A DNA stretch of 64,000 bases from Silvanigrella paludirubra (GTDB taxonomy: Bacteria > Bdellovibrionota_B > Oligoflexia > Silvanigrellales > Silvanigrellaceae), in assembly GCF_009208775.1 (NCBI RefSeq), contig NZ_WFLM01000002.1:496001-560000 (forward strand), given 5' to 3'. The position numbers were made by a program, and so were the translations under genes. Positions 26,292 to 36,229 of the stretch are shown piece by piece (position 1 is the stretch's first letter; each line of letters begins with the position of its first letter). The notes beneath the pieces were generated by a model. That model worked only from the letters and a program-made list of their open reading frames with translations, was not told where the DNA came from and searched no databases.

Positions 26292-28256
26292 ATGATGGTA
26301 TTAAATCGAATTTCAAATTACTTTTTTCTATTTAACGCATTTGTAACGCTAGTTTTTATAAGATCTCCAAATATACTTCAATTACCATTATTAAGATTTG
26401 GAATTTATTTATTATTTCTATTTGGTTTTGCTATAGGAGTCGTGACAAGTTATAAAATTTATAAAAAAGTTGTCCTTTCTATTCTTCTTTTTATTTTTGC
26501 TATAACTGTGCATGCGTTTTCAAATTTTTATCAACCTTCATTAAGTTTTGGAATATCAATACAAAACTATGTATTACAACCAAATATAACCTCTGACTTT
26601 GCTATTGCACAAACTCGTTTATACATGATTTTCTTAGTTTGTTTTATATTTCCAGCTTTAACATTTTTTAATTCAATATTTAACGATCAATGTATAAAAT
26701 TAAGAAAATATTTTTTATCTACTTTTTTAATTTGTTTTATTTTAAATGCATTTACATTAATTTATCAAGGTTTAATTAATATCAATTTCCTTTCAAAAGG
26801 AAGCCTAACTGCTGTAGATGCAAACAGAGCTCCTGGTCTTTTAGACGACTCAGGAGTTGCAAGCTTTTTCTTTTCCATAATAAGTTCAATTTTATTTATT
26901 ATAATATTTAATTATGAAACAAAAATAAAATATAAAATAATTTTATTTTCGCTTTTAATTTTAAGCATTATTTCTGGATTTATAAATGGCTCAAGATCTT
27001 ATTATACCGGTTTTATATTAACAATAATAATTTTTTTAATTTATAAATTTATTAAAAAAACTCTCCAGAAAAATTATTTATATCTATTTTCAACATCTTT
27101 TATTATAATTTCATTTTGTTTTTTAATAAATTTATTTTCAAATTATTATCAAATTTCTTCATTAATTAGATTAAAAAATTTTTTCAATGCAATTATTTCA
27201 AGTGGCAATTTATTTCAGAAATATGCTATTATTGATGTACAACGTTCAAGTCACTTAAGAATTATGTGGGAAACAATTAAAGAAAATTTTTTTACAGGAA
27301 CAGGGCTTGGTTCTTTTTCTGCTAATTTTCAATATCAAGTTAATAAGCTAAATTTAAAAAATATTATTTCAGACATTCCAACAAATACCTATTTTTCCTT
27401 AGTATCAGAACTTGGATTTGTTGGTTTAATTTTAATTATTTTATTTTCTTACCTATTCATTTATTACATCATAAATTATAATAAAATAAATAATGATAAA
27501 AATGAGCTTAACAGTTTAAATATATTAAAAATCACCCCAATTTGGGCTGGAGTATCCTATTTTATTTTAGGCCTAGTCTCTTATTTATTTTATATGCCTT
27601 CTCTCGCTTTTATTGGCAGTTGCTTATTTGCTAGCTATCTCATTATTTTTATGAGACAAAGCAAAAAAAATGAAACATATGTTTCTTTGGTTTTTTGTTT
27701 TATGAGTATTTATTTATTTTCAGTATGTATATACTTAACTTTAACAGCTCCAATTGTACCATTGTTTCAATATGAAAAAACGGGGATTATTCAAATACCA
27801 TCCCCTGTAGGCACACTCCCACAGCCTGAAGGACACTTTGAAAAAGACAAGGTTTATTTTTCAGCGCTTCTTCAAGGAAAAAATGTATTTTTTAGACCCA
27901 AAGACTCTCTTGATGGCCAATGGTTTAAACCTAGTACTCAATTTATCTTAACAGGTTTAAATTATAGGATTTTTATAGGACCAGAGAATAGGACTTATCC
28001 AGTTAACGTTAATATTACTTTTTATAATCAAAATGGTTTTTCTAATCAAAAGAATTATATTATAACGAATGCTTCATGGGTTTATTTCTCGATTCCCGAA
28101 CTTAAAGAATTTAATTCATGTTCAAAAAATGTTACTATTTATTCGTTATGTTATTATAAGATTCATGTGAATCCACCATGGAAAGCATCCTTTATAACAA
28201 ATGTTGGATTTTACTTTGAATATAAATACATTAATGGACAGAATGCTTGGAGATAG
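26292..28256 (+). CDS. O-antigen ligase/Wzy-like polytopic membrane protein with extra C-terminal domain
   Basis: 654 residues with roughly ten or more hydrophobic helices up to about residue 485. A Wzy_C-type periplasmic loop lies near RIMWETIKENFFTGTGLGS, as in O-antigen polymerases and ligases, and GSRSYYTGF precedes a long loop. After the last helix comes an unusual soluble tail of about 165 residues, rich in Tyr, Phe and Asn, probably beta-rich and periplasmic. It lies between the glycosyltransferase and the ABC exporter and would polymerise or transfer the glycan. Polymerase versus ligase cannot be decided from sequence. Confidence 0.75.
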   Translation: MMVLNRISNYFFLFNAFVTLVFIRSPNILQLPLLRFGIYLLFLFGFAIGVVTSYKIYKKVVLSILLFIFAITVHAFSNFYQPSLSFGISIQNYVLQPNITSDFAIAQTRLYMIFLVCFIFPALTFFNSIFNDQCIKLRKYFLSTFLICFILNAFTLIYQGLININFLSKGSLTAVDANRAPGLLDDSGVASFFFSIISSILFIIIFNYETKIKYKIILFSLLILSIISGFINGSRSYYTGFILTIIIFLIYKFIKKTLQKNYLYLFSTSFIIISFCFLINLFSNYYQISSLIRLKNFFNAIISSGNLFQKYAIIDVQRSSHLRIMWETIKENFFTGTGLGSFSANFQYQVNKLNLKNIISDIPTNTYFSLVSELGFVGLILIILFSYLFIYYIINYNKINNDKNELNSLNILKITPIWAGVSYFILGLVSYLFYMPSLAFIGSCLFASYLIIFMRQSKKNETYVSLVFCFMSIYLFSVCIYLTLTAPIVPLFQYEKTGIIQIPSPVGTLPQPEGHFEKDKVYFSALLQGKNVFFRPKDSLDGQWFKPSTQFILTGLNYRIFIGPENRTYPVNVNITFYNQNGFSNQKNYIITNASWVYFSIPELKEFNSCSKNVTIYSLCYYKIHVNPPWKASFITNVGFYFEYKYINGQNAWR

Positions 28257-28258
28257 TT

Positions 28259-29992
28259 TTGGATACGAAAGCAATTCTTAAAAACTCCTTAAATCTTCTT
28301 GGAAGAAGAGGTGTAAAATATCTGTGCTTTGCCATCTTAGCAGCGATGGGTATTGCCCTCGTTGAACTTTGTATATCATTTATAATCCAGCTTCTTTTGA
28401 CAAGCTTTGGTTTTTTTGACAATAAATTTAAATTTTTTGGTTATGAACTACCAAAGCTTTCTATTTATTTTGTTTCTAGTGCACTTGTCATTGTAGCAAT
28501 TATCCGTTTTTCAGTGCAATTGACTACAACTCAAACAGCAGCCTTTTTAAGAGATTACGTATTACTTCGTTTAAAGAAAAACTCACTTTATCGTATACTT
28601 TATGAAGATGATGTTCATGAAAAAAGCTCCTCAAACATCAATTTTAAACTATCTGAAGTATTTTCAAAATCGTCTGAGTTTGTTTTAAATTTTACTCATT
28701 TTATTTTTATGTTTGTCCAAAGCGCTTTTTTATTTTTAATGCTTTTTATAATTGCCTGGAAAGAGGCTATTGTTGCTACAACCGGAATTGCTATAATTGG
28801 CCTTGCAATCATTTACATAAATAAAAATGTTTCTCGTTTTGCAAAACAAGTGCCACTTCAGCAAAAAAAATTAAATGAAGGCATTGAAAAAATAGCAAGA
28901 AACTACCTCTTTATAAAACTTATGAAAAAAAGAGAAGATGAGTACAATTCATTTTGTGATTCTTTAAAAGAATACTCTTCAAAATCCGTGAGCGCTAATT
29001 TTTACAGCAATTTAAGTGCCCAAACTGGACCTTTTTTAGGAATATTTTTATTAGTGATTATTATAATTATTAGTAATAACATTTGGCACACAAGCTCTGT
29101 GGTTTTATTATCTTTTATTTATCTTTTAGCGCGCTTTGTCCAAGGTTTATCAATATTAACTGGCTATTTTGGAAATTCAAATATATTTTTCCCCCAATAT
29201 AAACTCTCATTAGAATCTATTTCTAATAGTGATTTTAAGAAAATAAATAAGGAGTCCCATTTAAAGATCACTTTTTTTGGTCCTTATAAAGACCCATCAG
29301 ATACCAATAAGGAGAAAAAGATCGATTCCATTACATTATCCAAAATAGAATCACCAGAAATTGTATTGGAAAACGTTACTTTTTCTTATCCAAAGTCTAC
29401 TCCATTATTTAAAAATATTAATATTACAATAAATAAAGGTTCTCAAGTTGGATTAATAGGATCTAGTGGAACTGGTAAATCGACTATTCTTATGCTTATG
29501 ACAGGAATACTTCAACCTAATTCTGGAAAAATTCAAATTGATGGCGTTCCTGCTTGGGAATATATCTCAAAAAAGGAAGCACGTATTGGTTATGTTGGAC
29601 CCGAGCCTTATTTAATTAAAGGTGATTTAAAAGAAAATTTATGCTACGGATTATCAAGACAAGTAAACGAAGAAGAAATCATGGAAACTTTAAAACTAGT
29701 TTCTTTACAAGACTTTGTTCTTGAAAAAGGTCTTTCTTATAAAATTGGCGAAAATCATACTGGACTTTCTGCAGGTCAAAAACAAAGAGTTTGTTTGGCA
29801 AGAGCCATTTTAAATAAGCCTTCTCTTCTCATTCTTGATGAAGCAACAGCCAATTTAGATGAAAAAAATGAATCTTTAATTGCAGAAGCGTTAAAAAATA
29901 TTAAATTATCTTGCACCACAATCATAGTTTCTCACCGATACGGAATACTTGCTTTTGCAGATGAAATCATAGATATGAAAAATATTATTTAA
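28259..29992 (+). CDS. ABC exporter with fused membrane and ATPase domains
   Basis: Type-I exporter half-transporter. Six membrane segments precede a nucleotide-binding domain with Walker A GSSGTGKS (401-408), signature LSAGQ (503-507), Walker B LLILDEATANLD (523 onward) and the switch His in VSHRYG. The Q-loop reads GYVGPEP, without the usual Gln. The open frame begins with a TTG at 28247 inside the preceding gene, but GGAG with six-base spacing points to the TTG at 28259. Two bases separate it from the upstream stop. It probably moves a lipid-linked glycan or its product. Confidence 0.85.
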   Translation: MDTKAILKNSLNLLGRRGVKYLCFAILAAMGIALVELCISFIIQLLLTSFGFFDNKFKFFGYELPKLSIYFVSSALVIVAIIRFSVQLTTTQTAAFLRDYVLLRLKKNSLYRILYEDDVHEKSSSNINFKLSEVFSKSSEFVLNFTHFIFMFVQSAFLFLMLFIIAWKEAIVATTGIAIIGLAIIYINKNVSRFAKQVPLQQKKLNEGIEKIARNYLFIKLMKKREDEYNSFCDSLKEYSSKSVSANFYSNLSAQTGPFLGIFLLVIIIIISNNIWHTSSVVLLSFIYLLARFVQGLSILTGYFGNSNIFFPQYKLSLESISNSDFKKINKESHLKITFFGPYKDPSDTNKEKKIDSITLSKIESPEIVLENVTFSYPKSTPLFKNINITINKGSQVGLIGSSGTGKSTILMLMTGILQPNSGKIQIDGVPAWEYISKKEARIGYVGPEPYLIKGDLKENLCYGLSRQVNEEEIMETLKLVSLQDFVLEKGLSYKIGENHTGLSAGQKQRVCLARAILNKPSLLILDEATANLDEKNESLIAEALKNIKLSCTTIIVSHRYGILAFADEIIDMKNII

Positions 29993-30005
29993 TTTTAATG
30001 ATTCA

Positions 30006-32060
30006 TTATTTTAATTTATTTGAATTTGAAAATGCAGTTTTTTCATCGCTTTCTATTTCATCATTTATGTTTTTATATGTTTTATTTTTATTTTTTGTAT
30101 CTTCATTCAACCAGCTTGGATCAGAATTATTAGACGTTATATTTGAATTACTATTTCCAAATATATAAATCTTATCTAAAATGGATTTATTTTTAACTTC
30201 TAAATCTGATTTCCAAGAAAAAGATAATAAAGCAGCAACTCTATCTGATTTCCAGCGTGCTTTAGCACTCTGTTGCTGAATTCTTTTAGCAAATAAGTCT
30301 TCTCTCTCAGATATAATTCTACTATACCAATAATAATTTCTTAAAATGAGCGACACATAACTTCTTGTTTCTTTAAAAGGCATAAAGTCACAAAAAAGCA
30401 TCATATTATTATCTAAAACACGATCTCGCCATTTATCTAAATTAGAAGCACCTGCATTATATGCTGCTAAGACATATTCAACTCTACCATCATATCTTTT
30501 TAATAAACGACTTAAATAGGAAACTCCAACTTCTAAATTCATTTCAGGATCATAAAGTTGGTTCGAAGTTATTTTACGTTTGATCGACTTTGCTGTACTT
30601 GGTAAAACTTGCATTAAACCACGAGCATTTGCACCAGATCTTGCATAGGGATCAAAAGCACTTTCTTGACGAACTAAAGATAGAACAAATATGGGATCAA
30701 CATCTTCAGAGTAATCTGATATTTCTTTTAAATAAGGTTTTGGAAAATGCAGACCTAACATAGTCTTGCTGACAGGATAATTTTTTATATATTTTCCATA
30801 GCGACCTAGCATAAATATAGAGTATCTATAATTTCGAACAGCGTTATGACCTAATGCCCAATATAAAATCATATTTGGATTTGTAACACTTGAAGTTCTA
30901 CCTACATAATTTGACCACTCTGTAGCGGCAGACATATCATTTCTTGCTCTAAATAAATCAAAAATAAATGCTTCTAGATTATCATCGCTCCATCCATTTG
31001 AATCACGAGCTTGAATAGAAATATCTTCATCGGGAACTAAGTTATTAATAGGATCAACACCCAATTGTTGAGAAGCTAAAATTGCATGTAAAGAGATAGA
31101 ATTCTCTTTTAATAATCTTTGCCAATAAGGGTTTTCTTTCGAATTTGGTTTACTTTTTTGATAAATAGCTCCCAGCCAAAATAAGCTTCGAGAACTCTCA
31201 CCAGGATCTTTTTCTAAAAGCGTTTTTTCTAAAGCATCTTTTGCTAATATTGGATAACCAGAAATTAATCTTAATAGACCTACACGTAAATGAATTTTTT
31301 CGCTTGGATCCGCATCAGGTAACAAACATTTTTGCATTTTTGTATATATTTTTTCAATTGCAGGATAAACAAATTTGTTTGGTAAAAAGGATTCCAATCT
31401 TAAAATTAATGCTGAAGAAACTCCTGAATAAGAACAATCCGAAGCGTAATCTAATGCGGAATTCGCTAAACGTTGCGCTTGAGAAAGAGTTGGAGGATCC
31501 ATTTGAGAAAAAGCTTCTGAAAAAGACATTCCTTTGTAATTTTGTAAATCTTGCTTTTGTTTACTTGATAAATTTCTAACATATGTTGATTGTGGAGAAG
31601 CTGCTCGACTTGCTGCAGCAGATTCATCATTATTCTTTTTTTCTAACCACCAAGCAGCACAGGCTAAAGTTTGTTCATTTAAAGGAAATTGGTTTTTAAA
31701 ACTTCCTACTAAAGCATCGCAATTTCGGGACATTTGAATTCTTTCTTTTTGAGAAAGATTTCTTAAAACCCAATCAGATAAAACTCTTGCACTTTCATTA
31801 TATAATTTAAGATTACGAAATTGAGCTTCATCTATTAATTGATTTTCTTTGGGGGGTGAATAATTTTTTAAATTAGAAACATAAAAGTTATCATTTTTCC
31901 GTTTAATACTAGAAAGCATCTGTTTTTGCTCAGGCAATGTTAATTCAAGATTTTCTGTTAAAATTGTATTACTAGAGCAAGAAACTTGGAGAAGGGTAAC
32001 AGGAACTAATATTAAAATACCAAATATTAGGATATTCTTTTTTTTAATCATAACATGCAT
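30006..32060 (-). CDS. Soluble/lipoprotein lytic murein transglycosylase (SLT family)
   Basis: Cleaves peptidoglycan glycan strands. 684 residues: an N-terminal signal with a weak lipobox (Cys28, LQVSC), a long helical superhelix and a C-terminal SLT domain with SLVRQESAFDPYARSGANA (catalytic Glu in QES), GLMQVLPSTA, NLEVGVSYL and YVLAAYNAGASN. The order and size resemble Slt70. The start at 32060 is favoured over the ATG three codons later because AGGG lies 11 bases before it. It converges with the ABC exporter. Confidence 0.88.
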   Translation of the reverse strand: MHVMIKKKNILIFGILILVPVTLLQVSCSSNTILTENLELTLPEQKQMLSSIKRKNDNFYVSNLKNYSPPKENQLIDEAQFRNLKLYNESARVLSDWVLRNLSQKERIQMSRNCDALVGSFKNQFPLNEQTLACAAWWLEKKNNDESAAASRAASPQSTYVRNLSSKQKQDLQNYKGMSFSEAFSQMDPPTLSQAQRLANSALDYASDCSYSGVSSALILRLESFLPNKFVYPAIEKIYTKMQKCLLPDADPSEKIHLRVGLLRLISGYPILAKDALEKTLLEKDPGESSRSLFWLGAIYQKSKPNSKENPYWQRLLKENSISLHAILASQQLGVDPINNLVPDEDISIQARDSNGWSDDNLEAFIFDLFRARNDMSAATEWSNYVGRTSSVTNPNMILYWALGHNAVRNYRYSIFMLGRYGKYIKNYPVSKTMLGLHFPKPYLKEISDYSEDVDPIFVLSLVRQESAFDPYARSGANARGLMQVLPSTAKSIKRKITSNQLYDPEMNLEVGVSYLSRLLKRYDGRVEYVLAAYNAGASNLDKWRDRVLDNNMMLFCDFMPFKETRSYVSLILRNYYWYSRIISEREDLFAKRIQQQSAKARWKSDRVAALLSFSWKSDLEVKNKSILDKIYIFGNSNSNITSNNSDPSWLNEDTKNKNKTYKNINDEIESDEKTAFSNSNKLK

Positions 32061-32148
32061 TTATTTTATACCCTTTCTGATCCAAATATCATATCGTCAC
32101 GAATAATTATGACTTGAGATAGAGTTCATTGCAAAGGGAACATGTAGA

Positions 32149-33501
32149 TTAAACAGAATCTCTCAAAACAGGGCAAGTCATACAACGAGGACCTCCTCCT
32201 CCTCTCGATAATTCACTCCCTTCTACCGTAACAATCAAAGGATAGTTACTTTGCAATAATGTAGGATGTTTGATCACATCTTTTGCTGACATTATTTTAA
32301 ATCCAGCTGATTCACATGCTCTTAAAGTATGTTCATGAATGTAACTTATGACTTTACCTGGCGCAAAGGAAAATAGGTTTGCTCCACTGTTCCATTGTTC
32401 CCTTTGTTGATGAAGAGGTTCATCGCCTCCACAAGGTATTGGATCCATTCGAACACCAACACTTCTAAGTCCTAAGATAAGATCTTCTACTTCTTTAAAT
32501 TTTTTATCACCATCAGGTTTTACGCGAATACGAACCACCCTTGCTCTTTCTCTACCCAAAACATAAGGTGAGTAAACAACAGCCTGTTCTTTATTTGCGA
32601 CAGTAAAAATCATATCAAGATGAATTGTGCTTCTTTCCCTTGGTAATATAACACATAAAACATTAAATGGTTCTTGATTTCCATCTTCCGCTCTTGCCCG
32701 AATTAAAGCGTTTACCAAGGCATCAACTGCTTTTGGGGTTGTTCTTTCACTAATTCCAACAAGTAATAAGTCTTCACTTATTACCAAAATATCACCGCCT
32801 TCAATTGTAAATTTTGGATCAACTTCACCATAGGCCGCATCTAATAGAAGACCATGCCCTTTTAACTCAGGGTGATACTCATAAATTGTGCGCATGATTA
32901 AGGATTCAGCATATCGAACAGAGCTTGCCATTCTTGAAGCGATAACCCTATTTCCAACAACCATACTGGTATCTCGCATGAAATACATATTAGGAAGAGG
33001 AACAAGTGAAAAAGTCTTTGAAGATAACCAAGATTCTAAAGAATTTCTTTTTAAGGTAACACCGGTTAACAAGGTTTGAACGAGATCACTTGATGAAAAT
33101 GACTGTAATTCTGTTTTTAATTCAGGACATCCTTGAAAGGCTAAAATTTGATCTAACAATTGTTCACGAGCTTGACTAATTTCTAAAACTTCCTCAAGAC
33201 ACTCAGAAACTTCTAAAACTGTGCTTACTAATGATAAAACAGATTTAAGTTGAGCATGGCCTGCAACAATATTTTTATAATAAATGATATCATTATAAAG
33301 TAACTCCGAAGCATTTCTTGGGGTCATCAATTCTACTTCTTGACCTGGAGAATGCAAAAATACTTTCCTTAATTTACCAATTTCAGAATGTACTCCAATT
33401 TTACTTTTTGATTTCATAATTTGTTCTGCTTTTTCATTCTCAGACAAAGAATCCCAAAAACGAAAATTGCTTCCTCTAAATTCATTCTGTTCTTCTTTCA
33501 T
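32149..33501 (-). CDS. arcA: Arginine deiminase
   Basis: Hydrolyses arginine to citrulline and ammonia. The frame extends 20 codons upstream, but AGGAG lies seven bases before the ATG at 33501 and the family homology starts near there (KIGVHSEIGKLRKVFLHSPG). The catalytic set is visible: FTIEGGD, HLDMIFT and the nucleophile Cys in GGPRCMTCPVL near the C-terminus. No ornithine carbamoyltransferase or carbamate kinase is adjacent, so this is an isolated deiminase and not a full ADI operon. It is divergent from the saccharopine dehydrogenase family gene. Confidence 0.88.
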   Translation of the reverse strand: MKEEQNEFRGSNFRFWDSLSENEKAEQIMKSKSKIGVHSEIGKLRKVFLHSPGQEVELMTPRNASELLYNDIIYYKNIVAGHAQLKSVLSLVSTVLEVSECLEEVLEISQAREQLLDQILAFQGCPELKTELQSFSSSDLVQTLLTGVTLKRNSLESWLSSKTFSLVPLPNMYFMRDTSMVVGNRVIASRMASSVRYAESLIMRTIYEYHPELKGHGLLLDAAYGEVDPKFTIEGGDILVISEDLLLVGISERTTPKAVDALVNALIRARAEDGNQEPFNVLCVILPRERSTIHLDMIFTVANKEQAVVYSPYVLGRERARVVRIRVKPDGDKKFKEVEDLILGLRSVGVRMDPIPCGGDEPLHQQREQWNSGANLFSFAPGKVISYIHEHTLRACESAGFKIMSAKDVIKHPTLLQSNYPLIVTVEGSELSRGGGGPRCMTCPVLRDSV

Positions 33502-33613
33502 CTTTAAACTCCTTGACCAATTCCATTCGTAATGACAAAAATACACTCTTACCGTTAGCATAGGTCACATGGGTCTGATCAAGTGACAATCAATAATTTA
33601 GAGGAGTATAGCC

Positions 33614-34717
33614 ATGTCTTTAAAAAAAAGTGTCGCGGTTTTTGGTGCAGGAAAAATTGGTAAGCTTGTTGTAAATATGCTTTCACAATCGGATGACTAC
33701 CATATTACAGTTCTAGATTCCAGAAAAGATGCTGCAAAAACAGCCGCTTCTTATTCTTCAACAGGTCAGATTCTAAAAAATGTGGATTACGATCAAGCCG
33801 ATTTTATGTCTCAAAAGGACATAGAAAGAGTTCTTCAAGGAAAAGACTATGTTTTAAGTTGTGCTCCTTTTTATTGTAACAAAGGAATTGCTGAAGTTGC
33901 CCGAAATTTAAAAGTAAACTATCTCGATTTAACGGAAGATGTAAAAACAACAGCAGCTATAAAAGAACTTGCTAAAAATGCGGGATGCGCTTTTATTCCT
34001 CAATGTGGCTTAGCTCCTGGATTTATTACAATCGTAGCAAATGATCTTGCAAAACAATTTGACTCCATACACTCAGTAAAAATGCGTGTAGGTGCATTGC
34101 CTTTGTTTCCACACAACCGCTTAAAATATAATCTTACCTGGAGTACAGAAGGATTAATAAATGAATATTGCAATCCATGTGAAGTTATTCACGACGGAAA
34201 ACTAGAATTAGTTCCTGCTCTCGAAGGAGAAGAGAGACTTTGTTTAGACGGTGAAGAATACGAAGCATTTAATACTTCTGGAGGATTAGGCACCTTAGCA
34301 GAGTCATTAACAAACAAAGTAAGACATATGGATTATAAATCTATACGTTATCCTGGACACAGAGATATTCTTTTAACGCTTCTACATGATTTAAAATTTA
34401 TTGATGACAGAGAAGGTCTAAAAAAAGTTTTTGAACGTTCTTTGCCTCACACTTCTCAAGATGTTGTTATCATTTTTGTTACGGTAGATGGTCAAAAAGA
34501 TAATAAATTAACACAAAAAAGTTATGCAAAAAAAATCTACCATTCTGAAATAGCAGAAGAACATTGGGGCGCAATTCAAATAACAACAGCTGCGGGAATT
34601 TGTGCTGTGTTAGATTTACATGCGAATAAGCAATTACCTAACACAGGATTTATTCGTCAAGAAGACATTTCTTATGATAAATTTATAAAGAACCGTTTTG
34701 GAAAACATTATTCCTAA
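33614..34717 (+). CDS. Saccharopine dehydrogenase / lysine 6-dehydrogenase family protein
   Basis: 367 residues. An N-terminal NAD(P) Rossmann motif (VAVFGAGKIGKLVVNML) is followed by a C-terminal catalytic domain with CGLAPGFITIVANDLA and GALPLFPHNRLKYN, patterns of the LYS9-type saccharopine reductases and lysine 6-dehydrogenases. Carboxynorspermidine synthase belongs to the same superfamily and is another option. GAGGAG precedes the ATG. It is divergent from arginine deiminase across 112 bases and is followed by the HAD nucleotidase. The substrate is not determined. Confidence 0.75.
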   Translation: MSLKKSVAVFGAGKIGKLVVNMLSQSDDYHITVLDSRKDAAKTAASYSSTGQILKNVDYDQADFMSQKDIERVLQGKDYVLSCAPFYCNKGIAEVARNLKVNYLDLTEDVKTTAAIKELAKNAGCAFIPQCGLAPGFITIVANDLAKQFDSIHSVKMRVGALPLFPHNRLKYNLTWSTEGLINEYCNPCEVIHDGKLELVPALEGEERLCLDGEEYEAFNTSGGLGTLAESLTNKVRHMDYKSIRYPGHRDILLTLLHDLKFIDDREGLKKVFERSLPHTSQDVVIIFVTVDGQKDNKLTQKSYAKKIYHSEIAEEHWGAIQITTAAGICAVLDLHANKQLPNTGFIRQEDISYDKFIKNRFGKHYS

Positions 34718-34771
34718 TATGGATAATTTTCATTAGGGTTTTTTATTTCCATTGTAGGAGATTCCCCATCT

Positions 34772-36229
34772 ATGTTCCCTGATGATAAAGTTGACATTCC
34801 ATTTTGCGAAAGAATATTCTGTAATAGAACTCTAAATATGAAATCTATTAAAGCAGTTGGCTTTGATATGGATTATACTCTCGCACTTTATAAACCTGAA
34901 ACCTTCGAAAAATTAGCATACGAAGAAACCCTCAAAAAACTAGTAGACATAGGATATTCAAAAGAAATATTAAATTGGGAGTTCGATCATAAATATATGA
35001 TTCGAGGACTTGTCATTGATAAAATAAGAGGTAACGTCCTAAAAATGGATCGCCACCGTTACGTTAAGGTTGCTTTCCATGGTTTTAAAGAATTAAATCG
35101 GGAAGAACGTCGTAAATTATATGATGTTGAAAACGTAATTATCTATGAAGAACCAAACTTTGCCTTAATTGATACTCTTTTTTCTTTAGCGGAAGCTTTT
35201 TTATTCATTCAATTAGTTGACTATAAAGATAAAACAGAAAAATTATTAAATAAAACATATCTTGAAATTTATAATGATGTAAGAAAATGTATTGATTTAT
35301 GTCATAGAGATGGAAGCATTAAATATAAAGTTTCTGAAAATCCAGGAAAATATATTACTAAAGATAAAAATTTAGTTTCTATTTTAAAAGATTTAAAAGC
35401 CTCTGGTAGAAAAATATTTATCGTAACAAATAGTCTTTGGGATTACACAAATGTTGTTATGAACTATATATGTGGCAACTCCAAAAAAGAACTTAATTTT
35501 GAGTGGATTTCTTATTTTGATTTAGTAATTACAGGGTCTCAAAAACCTTCTTTTTTTAATTCTAAAAATCAAATATATTCAGTTGATTTAAAGACATGTT
35601 ATTTAAAAAATATAGATTTAATTAATTTATCCAAAAATGAAAACAATGAACCAAAAGTATTTCAAGGAGGGCATTTTAAACTTCTTTATGATATTCTTGG
35701 AATAAAAGTGGGTTCTGAAATTCTTTATATTGGTGACCATATTTATGGTGATATTTTAAGAAGTAAAAAAGAGATAGGCTGGCGAACAATGCTTGTCATT
35801 GAAGAGCTTGAAAAAGAAATATCGGCAATTCAAAATTCAAAAGATCAATATACATTATGCGACTCTTTAAATAAAAAAAGAGTTCATTTGGAAAATGAGT
35901 TTGAAAGACTTCAAATTGCAGAACATGAAAATAAAATTAAAAAAGGCATTGATAAAGATGAAACTCTCGATAAAAAAATTAAAAAAGTGGGGTATGATTT
36001 ATTAAAGATTAAAGAATTAGAAAAAAAAGAAATCAGAACGTATCACTTAGGTCTTCACCCCATTTGGGGTGAATTAATGAAAACAGGTAGACAAAATTCT
36101 CGATTTGCTGCTCAAGTTGAAACTTATGCCTGTTTGTATACGAGTAAGTTAACAAATTTAATTCACTATGGGCCTCATAAAAATTTCAGAGCCGTAAGAG
36201 ATTTTATGCCGCATGATCTAGATGATTGA
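34772..36229 (+). CDS. HAD-IG family 5'-nucleotidase (cytosolic purine nucleotidase-like)
   Basis: 485 residues of the NT5C2-like HAD group: motif I GFDMDYTLALYKPETFEKL (nucleophile Asp32, Asp34), motif II FIVTNSLWDYTN, motif III/IV FQGGHF and GDHIYGDILRSKK. The family dephosphorylates IMP/GMP in eukaryotes; the bacterial role is less defined. Its final TGA (36227-36229) directly abuts the stop of the convergent TolC-like gene, with no intergenic space. AGGAG lies 11 bases before the ATG. Confidence 0.85.
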   Translation: MFPDDKVDIPFCERIFCNRTLNMKSIKAVGFDMDYTLALYKPETFEKLAYEETLKKLVDIGYSKEILNWEFDHKYMIRGLVIDKIRGNVLKMDRHRYVKVAFHGFKELNREERRKLYDVENVIIYEEPNFALIDTLFSLAEAFLFIQLVDYKDKTEKLLNKTYLEIYNDVRKCIDLCHRDGSIKYKVSENPGKYITKDKNLVSILKDLKASGRKIFIVTNSLWDYTNVVMNYICGNSKKELNFEWISYFDLVITGSQKPSFFNSKNQIYSVDLKTCYLKNIDLINLSKNENNEPKVFQGGHFKLLYDILGIKVGSEILYIGDHIYGDILRSKKEIGWRTMLVIEELEKEISAIQNSKDQYTLCDSLNKKRVHLENEFERLQIAEHENKIKKGIDKDETLDKKIKKVGYDLLKIKELEKKEIRTYHLGLHPIWGELMKTGRQNSRFAAQVETYACLYTSKLTNLIHYGPHKNFRAVRDFMPHDLDD

